Source of the DNA: DASTPP01 sp035762175
GTDB taxonomy: Bacteria > Myxococcota_A > Polyangia > Polyangiales > Polyangiaceae
Length of the DNA stretch: 29,076 nt
Assembly: GCA_035762175.1 (NCBI GenBank)
Contig: DASTPP010000380.1
Coordinates: forward strand, 1 to 29,076
Reading direction: 5' to 3'
Part shown: piece by piece, positions 1 to 8,422 of the stretch
Position numbering within the stretch: the stretch's first letter is position 1
Layout: each line of letters opens with the position of its first letter
Notes under the pieces: generated by a model
What the model saw: only the letters and a program-made list of their open reading frames with translations
Database searches by the model: none
Told to the model about the DNA's origin: nothing
Made by a program: the position numbers and the translations under genes

Positions 1-2
1 CG

Positions 3-959
3 CCCCCCAAGCGCACGGTCTGGCACGCGCTCTTCGCCGCCTTGGTGCTCGAGCGGCACCCGCGCGGCTTCGACGTGCTGGTCGACGTGCCGCTCTCGCT
101 CGAGCCGCAGCGCGCCGACCTGTTGCTCCTGCGCAAGCGCCACACGCGCGGGCGTCCGGCCGCGGGGGCGGTGCTCCGGGGGCTGTGGCCGAAGCTCGGT
201 TCGGACACGCTCGTCGAGTTCAAGAGTGCCGCGCGCCCCTTGCGCCGCGGCGACCTCATTCGCCTGCTCGGCTACGGGGCGCAGTACCACGCCCAGCACG
301 CCGCCCGCCTCGACCGCGGCGAGCTGGGCCTGGTGTTGGTCGTGCCGAAGCTTTCGCGCACGCTCGACGACGAGCTGAGGCGCCTGGGCTGGCGGCTGGG
401 CGCGGGCGCGGGCGGCTACCACCCGATCGAGGGCGGGCCCTACCGGGGCTGGGTGGTCGTTCTTGAGCAGGTCGGCCGGGCCGAGCACGACGAGGTGCTC
501 GCGCCCTTCGTTCACGCTAAAGTACCGAACGATGACGAGGCCTGGGGCTGGTGGCAGCAGCGGCTCTGGGGCCCGGACGGAGGCGCGGTGATGCCGAACG
601 TGGCGAACCTCGAAGGGTACGACGAACTGGTGGCCCGCATGCTCTCGCGCGTGCCGCCCTCGCGCCTGGGGCGGGTGCTGGCGATGTTGCCGGCCAAGAC
701 GCGGGCGGCGCTGCCGGCCAAGGCGCTGGCGGCGCTGCCGGCCGAGACCCTGGCGGCGTTGCCGGCCGAGACGCTGGCGGCGCTGCCGGCCGAGGCGCTG
801 GCGGCGTTGCCGGCCGAGACGCGCGTGGCGGGCCTGAGCCTGGAAGAGCGACTCGCTGGCCTGAGCGCCGAGGAGATCGAGGCGTTCGTGGCCCGACACA
901 AGCGCACGCCCAACGCCGGGGCGAAGGCGAAGCCGCGGCGGCGCAACATACCGCGTTGA
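3..959 (+). CDS. PD-(D/E)XK-like nuclease-fold protein with C-terminal octapeptide repeats (5' end outside window)
   Basis: The frame is open to the left edge, and residues before the first possible start (TTG at 42) fit the same domain, so the true start lies outside the window. The N-terminal 150 residues have a restriction-endonuclease-like pattern: an Asp in 'FDVLVDVPLSLEPQRADLL' followed about 45 residues later by 'DTLVEFKSA', which could be the D...(E)xK metal site. Next comes a conserved-looking 'PNDDEAWGWWQ' motif, then about six copies of an 8-residue unit (LAALPAET) and a basic C-terminus. Proteins of this build are multicopy and mostly unannotated in myxobacteria; I infer a relation to Rpn/Uma2-type nuclease-fold families but cannot prove activity. 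A second copy of the PNDDEAWGWWQ motif survives 0.5 kb downstream. Confidence 0.6.
   Translation, partial: PPKRTVWHALFAALVLERHPRGFDVLVDVPLSLEPQRADLLLLRKRHTRGRPAAGAVLRGLWPKLGSDTLVEFKSAARPLRRGDLIRLLGYGAQYHAQHAARLDRGELGLVLVVPKLSRTLDDELRRLGWRLGAGAGGYHPIEGGPYRGWVVVLEQVGRAEHDEVLAPFVHAKVPNDDEAWGWWQQRLWGPDGGAVMPNVANLEGYDELVARMLSRVPPSRLGRVLAMLPAKTRAALPAKALAALPAETLAALPAETLAALPAEALAALPAETRVAGLSLEERLAGLSAEEIEAFVARHKRTPNAGAKAKPRRRNIPR
687..821 (+). repeat. 24-bp in-frame tandem repeat (LAALPAET octapeptide)
   Basis: Five to six units of 24 bp, each reading roughly ttgccggccgagacgctggc with small changes, encode Leu/Ala/Pro octapeptides. The period is a multiple of three, so copy number can vary without breaking the frame. 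Confidence 0.85.
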
Positions 960-961
960 GG

Positions 962-977
962 GCCCCGCCGCCGGGGC
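962..977 (+). terminator. Short GC hairpin just after the stop codon
   Basis: GCCCCG and CGGGGC form a perfect 6-bp stem with a 4-nt loop, starting 3 nt after the stop codon of the upstream gene. There is no T tract, so it is only a candidate terminator. Confidence 0.3.
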
Positions 978-1068
978 GCGAGGCCTTGCGGCGGCGGCTC
1001 GTACCCGAGGGCTCGCGCCTGTATATCGTCGTCTTGCCGACGACCGACGGGCGCTCGGCCCCCGCCCT

Positions 1069-1104
1069 CCGAACGATGACGAGGCTTGGGGCTGGTGGCA
1101 GCGG
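1069..1104 (+). pseudogene. Remnant of a second PD-(D/E)XK-like gene copy
   Basis: A 36-base stretch is almost identical to bases 526-561 and in the right frame reads PNDDEAWGWWQR, the motif of the gene at 3-959. The sequence on either side is not recognisably coding for that family. It is best explained as the relic of a paralogue or of a duplication; a stand-alone function is unlikely. Confidence 0.45.
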
Positions 1105-1146
1105 CCACGGGCGGCGCGCGGGGCCTGCTCGGGGAGACCGCCGCGG

Positions 1147-1389
1147 CTACGCCCCGAGCAGCCCGTCGCGGTAGAGCTCGTCGACGGCGAGGGTGAGCTC
1201 GAGCGAGGGCAGCGAGACGCGCTGGCCGGGGCCGGCGGTCTCGCTCGACCAAGCGCCGTCGGGCTTGCGGTGGCGCGCCTCGACCGAGATGCCCCGCGAG
1301 TCGACCAAGAGGTAATCGCGCAGCGAGGCGATCGGCCGGTAGTGCTCGAACTTCTCGCGCCGCGAGGCGGCGCGGTCGGAGCGGGCCGG
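1147..1389 (-). pseudogene. Truncated Uma2-family (DUF820) endonuclease
   Basis: The minus strand encodes about 80 residues that match the C-terminal part of Uma2-family putative endonucleases: 'RREKFEHYRPIASLRDYLLVDS', a β-strand with 'VEARHRK', a Trp-containing turn, 'VSLPSLELTLAVDELYRDG' and a normal stop at 1147. Upstream the frame hits a TAG at 1390-1392 and there is no start codon. The N-terminal two thirds, which carry the catalytic Asp/Glu, are missing. The neighbouring AraC gene ends at 1429, so only about 40 bases separate the break from an intact gene. It was probably left by a deletion or rearrangement in this debris zone, and is non-functional as a nuclease. Confidence 0.65.
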
Positions 1390-1428
1390 CTACGCCGTCG
1401 CCGCCCCCGCCCGACCGAAGCGCGCTGC

Positions 1429-2463
1429 CTACGCCGGCGCGGCGCCCGCGCGGCCGAGGCGGGGCGTCGCCGCCCGCTCGCCGCGCGCGCGGAAGGCCTC
1501 GGGCGTCGTGCCCGTCCAGCGGCGGAAGGCGCGGTAGAACGAATTCGGGTTGGTGAAGCCCAGCAAGAAGGCGATCTCGGTCGCGCCGAGGCGGCCCTCG
1601 CGCACGTGGCGGCGGGCGAGCCCTTCGCGCACCTCGTCGACGAGGCGCTGGTACGAGGTGCCCTCGGCGTGCAGGCGGCGCTGCAGGGTGCGGGGGCTCA
1701 GGGCGAGCTTTTGGGCGACGTCTTCGAGCGGAGGCAGGTCGCCGCGCAGCGCGCCCGCGAGGGCGGCGCGCACGCGCGCTTCGAGCGGGGCGCTCGCGTC
1801 GGCCTCGGCGAGCAGGCCGTCGGCGCGGTCTTCGAAGAAGGGGGCGAGCTCGGCGTTGCCGCTGACGAGGGGGAGGTCGAGATCGGCGGGGGCGAGCACG
1901 AGCTCGTTGCGGCCGGCCGCGAAGGCGAGCGGGCAGCGGAAGAAGGCCTCGCAGGCGGCGGCGTGGGGCGGGGCCTCGTGCTCGAACGAGACGCGCCGCG
2001 GGGCGAGCGCGGGGGCGGCGCCGAGGCGGCGGCCGAAGGTGACGAGGAAGGCGAGCTCGGCCTCGATCTTGATGGCGAGGGCCGGGGGCGCGAGGGGCGC
2101 GGCGCGGAAGCGCAGGCGGGCCTCGGTGGGGGTTCGCGCGAGCTCGAGGCGGTCGCCGGTGACCATGCGCTTGTAGCGGGCCAGCAGCGCGAGGGCCTCG
2201 CCGTAGGTGCGGCGGCTCATGGCGGCGAAGCCGATGACGTCGAAGAGCTCGGGGCGCAGCGAGGCGCCGAGGCGCAGGCCGAAGGCGGGGTCGCCGACCG
2301 ACGCGAGCGCGAGGGCGAAGAAGCGGTCGGCGGCGTCGGGGGCGAGGAAGCCCTCGAGCGAGGCGAGGCCCGCGGCGCGGGCGAGCGCGTCGACGTCGAG
2401 GCCCTCGTCGCGCAGGGCCGCGAGCAAGAGGCGCGGCAGGCGGCGGGCCGGGGGCTCGGACAT
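1429..2463 (-). CDS. AraC-family transcriptional regulator (Arabinose_bd-type sensor domain)
   Basis: A 344-aa protein starting at ATG 2463 (MSEPPARRLPRLL). Residues about 1-190 resemble the AraC 'Arabinose_bd' sensor domain typical of OruR/ArgR-like regulators. The last 100 residues hold the double helix-turn-helix: 'VAQKLALSPRTLQRRLHAEG' (first HTH) and 'ATEIAFLLGFTNPNSFYRAFRRWTGTTPEAFR' split over the second HTH and its conserved Phe-Ser-x-Phe-x-Arg-x-Phe/Trp pattern. The same frame is open further upstream, but that part is antisense to the divergent dehydrogenase, so the ATG at 2463 is preferred. It faces the SDR gene across 123 bp and probably controls it, itself, or both. The ligand is unknown. 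Confidence 0.9.
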   Translation of the reverse strand: MSEPPARRLPRLLLAALRDEGLDVDALARAAGLASLEGFLAPDAADRFFALALASVGDPAFGLRLGASLRPELFDVIGFAAMSRRTYGEALALLARYKRMVTGDRLELARTPTEARLRFRAAPLAPPALAIKIEAELAFLVTFGRRLGAAPALAPRRVSFEHEAPPHAAACEAFFRCPLAFAAGRNELVLAPADLDLPLVSGNAELAPFFEDRADGLLAEADASAPLEARVRAALAGALRGDLPPLEDVAQKLALSPRTLQRRLHAEGTSYQRLVDEVREGLARRHVREGRLGATEIAFLLGFTNPNSFYRAFRRWTGTTPEAFRARGERAATPRLGRAGAAPA

Positions 2464-2522
2464 CGGGTGGCGCCTCGGGCGAGTCGATTGGCGCGCGGGG
2501 CGAGGGCGCGGCCTCGGGCCCG

Positions 2523-2562
2523 ACGATACAGGTAGCGGGCGCCGCGGGGCAAGCGTGCCCCG
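2523..2562. promoter_or_regulatory. araC-like/SDR intergenic: possible minus promoter and overlapping palindrome
   Basis: On the minus strand a TTGCCC (2547-2552) and TATCGT (2523-2528) pair with an 18-bp spacer could be the regulator's promoter. A perfect 7-bp inverted repeat (CGGGGCA, AGCG loop, TGCCCCG; 2545-2562) overlaps the -35 box and lies 24 bp before the SDR start, a good place for an operator. The SDR has a Shine-Dalgarno-like aaggaga at 2571-2577. Confidence 0.35.
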
Positions 2563-2586
2563 GGCGGCGCGAAGGAGACGCGAGAG

Positions 2587-3615
2587 ATGGCAAAGGTCGC
2601 CCTCATCACCGGCACGTCGAGCGGCATCGGGCTCTCGACGGCCGTTCGTCTGGCGAAGTCGGGGTACCGCACGGTCGCGACGATGCGCGATCTCGCGAAG
2701 GCGGGCGCGCTCCGGGCCCGGGCCGAGGCCGAGGGGGTGCGGCTCGACGTGCGCCGGCTCGACGTGTGCGATCCGGGCTCGATCGACGCGTGCCTGCGCG
2801 AGATCGCGGGCGCGTACGGGCGGCTCGACGCGCTCGTCAACAACGCGGGCGCCGGCCTCGTCGGCTCGCTCGAGCAGCTCTCGATGGCCGAGCTCGAGCG
2901 CACGATGGACGTGAACTTCTACGGGGTGGCGCGGGCGACGAAGGCGGCCCTGCCGCTCCTGCGCGAGGCGGGCGCGGGGCGCGTCGTCACCGTCACCAGC
3001 GTGGGCGGCGTCGTCGGGCAGCCCTTCAACGACGCGTACTGCGCGGCCAAGTTCGCCGTCGAGGGCCTGCTGGAGAGCCTCGCCCCGGTCGCCCGCCGCC
3101 TCGGCGTGCACGTCTCGATCGTCGAGCCGGGCCCGGTGAGCACCGAGTTCATCGCCAACCTCGGCGGCTCGCTCGCGGCGCGCCAGGCCGAGACGTCGGG
3201 CCCCTACGCCCCGCTCTTCGCCGCGTACGTGGCGCAGGTGATGCAGAGCTTCGGGGCGGCCCAGACCCCGGACGAGATCGCGGGCGTGGTGCTCGAGGCG
3301 CTCACCGACGAAGCCCCCAAGCTGCGCTACGTCACCTCGGACGCGATGCGCGCCTTCGTCGGCGTCAAGTACGGCGATCCGACGGGCGAGGCCGTGCGGA
3401 CGATGACCGGCGGCTGGCTCGAGGCGACGTTAGAGTGCCGAGCCCAACGCCCCTTTGGGAGCCATTTTCAGGCCGGGGCAAGGGGTGTGCTCGGCGCTCT
3501 TATCCGAGCGGCGGGCGCGGGTCGGGTGGGTGCATCGCCCTCGGGTCGGGGGGTTAAGGCCGGGCCGGCGCCGGCGCCTTGTCGACGATGTCACGCAGCC
3601 AGGTGTCGACGGTGA
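2587..3615 (+). CDS. Short-chain dehydrogenase/reductase (classical SDR) with abnormal C-terminal tail
   Basis: A classical NAD(P)-dependent SDR. It has TGTSSGIG (8-15) for cofactor binding, NNAG (85-88), catalytic Ser138, and Tyr151/Lys155 in YCAAK. PGPVSTEF follows the active site. The family usually ends near residue 280, and here 'MTGGWL' at about 272-278 fits that. The frame then continues for 60 residues of non-SDR sequence (Cys/Arg/Gly-rich) and runs 62 bases into the 3' end of the convergent gene. A +1 shift would meet a TAG inside 'gttagag' near 3430, so a lost stop or single-base indel (real or sequencing error) is plausible. Divergent from an AraC-type regulator that may control it. 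Substrate unknown. Confidence 0.85.
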   Translation: MAKVALITGTSSGIGLSTAVRLAKSGYRTVATMRDLAKAGALRARAEAEGVRLDVRRLDVCDPGSIDACLREIAGAYGRLDALVNNAGAGLVGSLEQLSMAELERTMDVNFYGVARATKAALPLLREAGAGRVVTVTSVGGVVGQPFNDAYCAAKFAVEGLLESLAPVARRLGVHVSIVEPGPVSTEFIANLGGSLAARQAETSGPYAPLFAAYVAQVMQSFGAAQTPDEIAGVVLEALTDEAPKLRYVTSDAMRAFVGVKYGDPTGEAVRTMTGGWLEATLECRAQRPFGSHFQAGARGVLGALIRAAGAGRVGASPSGRGVKAGPAPAPCRRCHAARCRR

Positions 3616-4762
3616 AGGTGGCGCGACGCGGGGCCTCGCCGGGGCCGACGACGATCTCGAGCGAGAGGCGCAGGGGCCCGTGGGGCTCGGCCGCGAGCGG
3701 CTCGAGGCGCAGGCGGGCGAGCTGGCCGGGCGCGCGCTCGAGCAGCGGGCCGCGCGCGGGCTTGAGATAGACGGCGGCCTCGGGCCCAGCGAGCTCGGCC
3801 TCGCCGCCCGCGGCGAGCAACCCCTCGGGCACCTCGACCCAGAAGCCGCCGGCGGGGGGAGGCAGCGCGAGCGCCCTCGCCGCGCTCACCTCACCGAGCG
3901 CGAGGCGCACCCGGCCGCCAGCCTTGCGGATGAGCCACGCGCCCTCGGCCGCCTCGTCGGGCAGCTCGAGGGCCTCGTCGCGGGGGCCGGGGGCGTCGGC
4001 CGGCCCCTCGACGCGCACGCCGAGGCGCGCCCGATACGGGATGACGTTCGGCGCGACGGGCAGCACCCTCTGCCAGCGCGCGATCTGGCGGGCGCAGCGC
4101 TCGTCGGTGCCGCAGCGGGTGGCGTCGTGGACGAGCAGCCCCTCGCAGGCGGCGCGGGCGGGGCCGCGGAGGCCGGCGCAGGTGCGCAGATCGCGGCGCG
4201 CGGCGGCGAGGCAGGCGATGTCGTGGCGGGGCAGCCCCGGCGCGGGCTCGTCGAGCGGGCAGAGCGCGGGCTCGGCGCTGAAGACGGCGAGGCTCGCGAG
4301 GCAGCGGCGGCGCAAGGCCGACGAGAGCATCGCCTCGCAGGGCTCGGGGCGGCGGCGCTTCAAGGCCTCGATGCTGCGGCAGGTGTCCCAGGTGAAGCGC
4401 TCGTAGCCGAGCGCCTCGAGGCCCTCGGCGAGCAAGGGGTCGGCGGGCTTGTGCTTTTGCACGCAGCCGGGCAAGTCGACGAAGGCCTCGATCTCGGCGG
4501 CGAGATCGCCCGGGGGGCCGACGGGGTCGAGTTCGACCGCGACGGCGGGGGCCTCGCCGAGGGCGGGGCCGGAGGCGGAGGGCGGGGCGTCGGGCGGGGG
4601 CGGGGCGGGCGAGCGGGCGGGGGCGGGCGCGTCGGTGCGCCGGGGGGGGGGCGGCGTCTCGCGCGAGGCGAGGGTGGCGAGGCCGGCGACGGCGGCGGTG
4701 GCGGCGGCGAGCGCGAGCGCGAGGGGCGGGCGGCGGGGGGGCGGCGGGCTAACTTGCGACAT
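3554..4762 (-). CDS. Cys-rich exported/membrane-anchored protein of unknown function
   Basis: A 402-aa protein starting at ATG 4762. Residues 13-32 (LALALAAATAAVAGLATLAS) form a hydrophobic signal-anchor, followed by a Pro/Ala-rich spacer to about residue 65. Residues 90-225 hold roughly ten cysteines in short spacings (GCVQK, DTCRS, EPCE, RRRCL, ALCPL, IACLA, RTCAG, AACEG, TRCGTDERC), suggesting a disulphide-stabilised helical domain outside the cytoplasm. The C-terminal 150 residues look like β-rich modules. I do not recognise a named family. It is divergent from recA with about 100 bp between them, and convergent with the SDR, whose frame overlaps its 3' end. Confidence 0.75.
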   Translation of the reverse strand: MSQVSPPPPRRPPLALALAAATAAVAGLATLASRETPPPPRRTDAPAPARSPAPPPPDAPPSASGPALGEAPAVAVELDPVGPPGDLAAEIEAFVDLPGCVQKHKPADPLLAEGLEALGYERFTWDTCRSIEALKRRRPEPCEAMLSSALRRRCLASLAVFSAEPALCPLDEPAPGLPRHDIACLAAARRDLRTCAGLRGPARAACEGLLVHDATRCGTDERCARQIARWQRVLPVAPNVIPYRARLGVRVEGPADAPGPRDEALELPDEAAEGAWLIRKAGGRVRLALGEVSAARALALPPPAGGFWVEVPEGLLAAGGEAELAGPEAAVYLKPARGPLLERAPGQLARLRLEPLAAEPHGPLRLSLEIVVGPGEAPRRATFTVDTWLRDIVDKAPAPARP

Positions 4763-4792
4763 TGTTTGTCAGGGCCCGGGGGGGCGCCGCGC

Positions 4793-4819
4793 TTGCGGGC
4801 GGGGGGGGGCTGCTATAGG
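4793..4819 (+). promoter_or_regulatory. Candidate recA promoter (extended -10)
   Basis: TGCTATAGG at 4811-4819 resembles an extended -10 box (TG-N-TATAGG). A weak TTGCGG lies at 4793-4798, 15 bp away. A GAGGT at 4850-4854 sits 10 nt before the recA ATG. I see no clear LexA operator here. Confidence 0.4.
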
Positions 4820-4864
4820 TAGGGTCGCGCACGCTGCGAAGCCCCCCGCGAGGTAACGACCCCC

Positions 4865-5992
<1,128 letters not shown>

Positions 5993-6670
5993 GTGGCCGC
6001 GCGCGCCCTCGAGGCGGCCGCCGTGCACAACGTCGGCCGCATGTTCGGCTCGACCGTTGCCCTGCGCAACGTGAGCGAGCGCTTCGAGGCCGGCTCGGTC
6101 GCGCTCGTCGAGGGCGCGAACGGGTCGGGCAAGAGCACGCTGCTCGCGATGCTGAGCAGCTCGCTCCGGCCGACGACGGGCCGGGTCGAGTGGCCGCCGC
6201 TCGGCGACGACGCCGAGCGCGTGCGGGCGCACGTCGGGTGGCTGGGCCACGACGCGCTCGTCTACCCCGACCTGTCGGGCTTCGAGAACCTGCACTGGGC
6301 CGCCCAACTCTACGGCCTCGAGCCCGCCTCGGTCGATAGCACCGCCGAGCGGCTCGGCATCGGCGCCTTCGCCCGCCGCCCCGTGCGCACGATGTCGCGG
6401 GGGCAGCGCCAGCGCATCGCGCTCGCCCGCGCCATCTTGCACCGGCCCTCGCTGCTCTTGCTCGACGAGCCGACCACCGGCCTCGACCGCGACGGCGTCG
6501 CCCTGCTGTTGCGCGTCGTGCGCGAAGAGGCCGAGGGCGGCGCCATCGTCGTCGTCATCGCCCACGAGGCGGGGCTCGCCGAGCGGCTCGGGGCGCGCTC
6601 GGTGCGCATCAACCGGGGGCAAGTCGTCGAGCGGGTGGCGGCGCCGTCCGCCGAGGCGCCGCCGGGCTGA
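5993..6670 (+). CDS. ABC transporter ATP-binding protein, CcmA-like
   Basis: A 225-aa single ABC ATPase starting at a GTG directly after the recA stop (TGA-GTG, no gap), so it is probably translated by coupling. Walker A is GANGSGKST (41-49), the signature MSRGQRQR (134-141) has the SxGQ form with Arg at the second position, and Walker B is LLLLDEP (154-160). 'YPDLSGFENLHW' (91-102) and the overall length resemble CcmA, the ATPase of the CcmAB haem/cytochrome-c maturation exporter. No CcmB-like permease follows: downstream there are only hairpins and an insertion sequence, then an ammonium transporter. The partner must be encoded elsewhere or was lost. Identification as CcmA proper is uncertain. 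Confidence 0.85.
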   Translation: MAARALEAAAVHNVGRMFGSTVALRNVSERFEAGSVALVEGANGSGKSTLLAMLSSSLRPTTGRVEWPPLGDDAERVRAHVGWLGHDALVYPDLSGFENLHWAAQLYGLEPASVDSTAERLGIGAFARRPVRTMSRGQRQRIALARAILHRPSLLLLDEPTTGLDRDGVALLLRVVREEAEGGAIVVVIAHEAGLAERLGARSVRINRGQVVERVAAPSAEAPPG

Positions 6671-6678
6671 ACGGAGGG

Positions 6679-6699
6679 GTGCGGGGGGCTGCCCCGCAC
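6679..6699 (+). terminator. 8-bp hairpin after the recA-ABC operon
   Basis: GTGCGGGG and CCCCGCAC form a perfect 8-bp stem with a GGCTG loop, starting 9 nt after the ABC gene stop. There is no T tract. Likely the end of the recA operon transcript. Confidence 0.45.
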
Positions 6700-6873
6700 T
6701 GAAGTACGGGGCCGCGGACGCCCGCGCGTGCCGCGCGGAATCGGGCCGGTTCGGCGAGCCAAGCCCGCCCCCTCGCCGGGGGCTGGGCTCCCGCGGGCGC
6801 CGGCTACCGGGCGAGTGGCGAGCGCGGCAAGAGGCAGCGCCACCCGGGCGAGCGAAGCGCCTCGCGACGCTGG

Positions 6874-6896
6874 AGCCCTGCCTCCGGCAGGGCTTT
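6874..6896 (+). terminator. Strong hairpin followed by TTT
   Basis: AGCCCTGCC, loop TCC, GGCAGGGCT: a perfect 9-bp stem with a 3-nt loop followed by TTT, 42 bp before the insertion sequence. Rho-independent-like. The rest of 6700-6928 shows no recognisable gene. Confidence 0.5.
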
Positions 6897-6928
6897 GACC
6901 GCCGTTTCAAAGGGCGTTCGCTGCCCCC

Positions 6929-6938
6929 GACTTCAGTC
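6929..6938. repeat. Left target-site duplication of the IS element
   Basis: GACTTCAGTC directly abuts the left inverted repeat and is repeated exactly at 8375-8384. Ten bp is within the range seen for IS4-family elements. Confidence 0.75.
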
Positions 6939-8374
6939 CAATGCCGTTCACGTAGCGGCGTTCAAGCGGCTTCTTTCGGGCGTTCGCGCCCCACCGACTG
7001 CTCCCACATCCAGCGCTCGGGCGCCGTTCGCCGCAGCCGCTTGGGCGCGTAGCGACTTCGCCCCAGCTTGACCTCCCGCGGACAGCGCCGCCCCTCGCGC
7101 CGCAGGGGCAAGGGCCCCCCCGACACCTCGTCCAGCGCGCCCTCGACCGGGGCCGAGGCCCGCACCCACGCCGCGCGCAGCGCGTCGCGCAGGCCCACGA
7201 AGCTCACCCGCCGCGGCTCCACGCCCAGCGCGCGCGCGTGCGCGGCGCCGAGCGCGCGCAGCACGTTGTTGGCCACCAACAGCGCGTACACCTCCTGCTC
7301 GCACAGCCGCGGGGTGCGGCTGCGCAGCGCCTCCTGGCGCTCGAGCAGGTGCGCCTTGGCGTCGCCCAGCCCCAGCTCCAGTTCCCAGCGCTCGCGGTAG
7401 AGCGCCCCCAACTCCGCCCGCGGCGCCTCGGCCGGCTCGAGCAGGTTGGTGACGAAGCGGCGCGGGCGCCAGCCGCGCGCGTGGTACCGGATCACGCGCG
7501 CCGTCCACGTCGGCGCCGCCTGCGGGTGGCGCCGGCGCGTGCGCCACGTCAGGCGGAACTCGCCCAGCTCGTCGCCGGGGCCGAGGCGCGCGAGCACGCG
7601 ATAGGTGGCGTTCGACGGCAAGGGGAGCAAAAAGGCGCGGCCGGCGCCGAGCCCGAGCAGGGCCTGGACGAAGGGCCCGCCGACGTAGCCGCCGTCGAGC
7701 AGCACGAGCGCGTCGGGCGGCAACGCCCCGAGCAGGCGCCGGGCCAGCGACGGCTCGCCGACGTCGAAAGGGGCGACGGCGGCGTCGAGCACGTGGCGCG
7801 TGCCCAACTCGACCAAGAGCACCAGGCGGAGCAAGGGGTAGGCGCTCTCGCCCAGGCGCGCGCGGTGCAGGCCGAACCATTCGCGATTGGCGCGCGAGTC
7901 GGGCGCGCGCAGGCTCGTGCCGTCCAACCCCAGCAGCCGCCGGCCGCGCCAGCGGCGCGCCTCGGGGGCGGCGACGGCCGAGAGAAGGGCGCGCAGCGGC
8001 TCGGGGCCGAGGCGCTTTCTCGCGGCGGTCAAGGCGCTGACGGCGACGGCGAAGCGACCGGCCCGCGGCACGCTCAGGCCCAAGAGCGGCACCAGGCGGG
8101 CGAGCGCGACGTGGCGCAAGAGCGCGGCGGCGACCACGAGGTAGACCACGAGCACGGCGGGCAGGCGGCGCCAGCGCTTCTGGACGCGGCCGCAGGCGCC
8201 CACGGCCTGCTCGACGGCGGCCCGGGGCAAGGCCTCGAGCAGCTTGACGCAGGGCGCCGGCGCGTCGAACAAGAGCAGGGGGCGGCTGGGTTGGGTCCTC
8301 ACACCCCTACCTTCGCCGCCCCCCCTCCTTTTGTCGCGCGAAACCTCTCGCCGGCCGCTACGTGAACGGCATTG
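6939..8374 (-). mobile_element. Complete IS4-family insertion sequence, 1436 bp
   Basis: The ends are perfect 21-bp inverted repeats, CAATGCCGTTCACGTAGCGG plus C on the left (6939-6959) and its complement on the right (8354-8374). They are flanked by identical 10-bp direct repeats. The target is semi-palindromic (GGACT-TC-AGTCC at 8374-8385), so the apparent terminal symmetry runs four bases further out on each side. One transposase gene fills the element in minus orientation. Intact ends, an intact reading frame and an unmutated target duplication point to a recent and possibly still active insertion. It sits between the recA-ABC operon and the ammonium transporter gene, only about 40 bp from the end of the latter. 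Confidence 0.9.
6962..8302 (-). CDS. IS4-family transposase (DDE)
   Basis: A 446-aa transposase. The N-terminal 110 residues resemble the IS4 N-terminal domain. The catalytic core has D127 (LLGLDGTS), D203 (LLDGGYVGG) and E309 in the YREK signature: Y302-x2-R305-x3-E309-x6-K316 (YRERWELELGLGDAK), exactly the spacing that defines IS4. The frame is open past the right end of the element, so an internal start is needed; GTG at 8302 is the best candidate because it lies within the inverted repeats and is followed by the conserved N-terminus. An AGGAGG lies about 20 nt before it, rather far. The stop at 6962-6964 is 3 bp from the left inverted repeat. Confidence 0.92.
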   Translation of the reverse strand: MRTQPSRPLLLFDAPAPCVKLLEALPRAAVEQAVGACGRVQKRWRRLPAVLVVYLVVAAALLRHVALARLVPLLGLSVPRAGRFAVAVSALTAARKRLGPEPLRALLSAVAAPEARRWRGRRLLGLDGTSLRAPDSRANREWFGLHRARLGESAYPLLRLVLLVELGTRHVLDAAVAPFDVGEPSLARRLLGALPPDALVLLDGGYVGGPFVQALLGLGAGRAFLLPLPSNATYRVLARLGPGDELGEFRLTWRTRRRHPQAAPTWTARVIRYHARGWRPRRFVTNLLEPAEAPRAELGALYRERWELELGLGDAKAHLLERQEALRSRTPRLCEQEVYALLVANNVLRALGAAHARALGVEPRRVSFVGLRDALRAAWVRASAPVEGALDEVSGGPLPLRREGRRCPREVKLGRSRYAPKRLRRTAPERWMWEQSVGRERPKEAA

Positions 8375-8384
8375 GACTTCAGTC
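8375..8384. repeat. Right target-site duplication of the IS element
   Basis: An exact second copy of GACTTCAGTC (see 6929-6938), directly after the right inverted repeat. Confidence 0.75.
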
Positions 8385-8422
8385 CGGGGACGCCGGGCGC
8401 GCACCGTCACCCGCCGCCTTTC

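Noticed and set aside
4763..4864. LexA/SOS box upstream of recA
   Set aside because: I looked for the E. coli-type CTGT-N8-ACAG and Gram-positive GAAC-N4-GTTC patterns and found neither.
8303..8410. Upstream start for the transposase
   Set aside because: It would lie outside the insertion sequence or in its terminal inverted repeat; GTG 8302 is inside the element.
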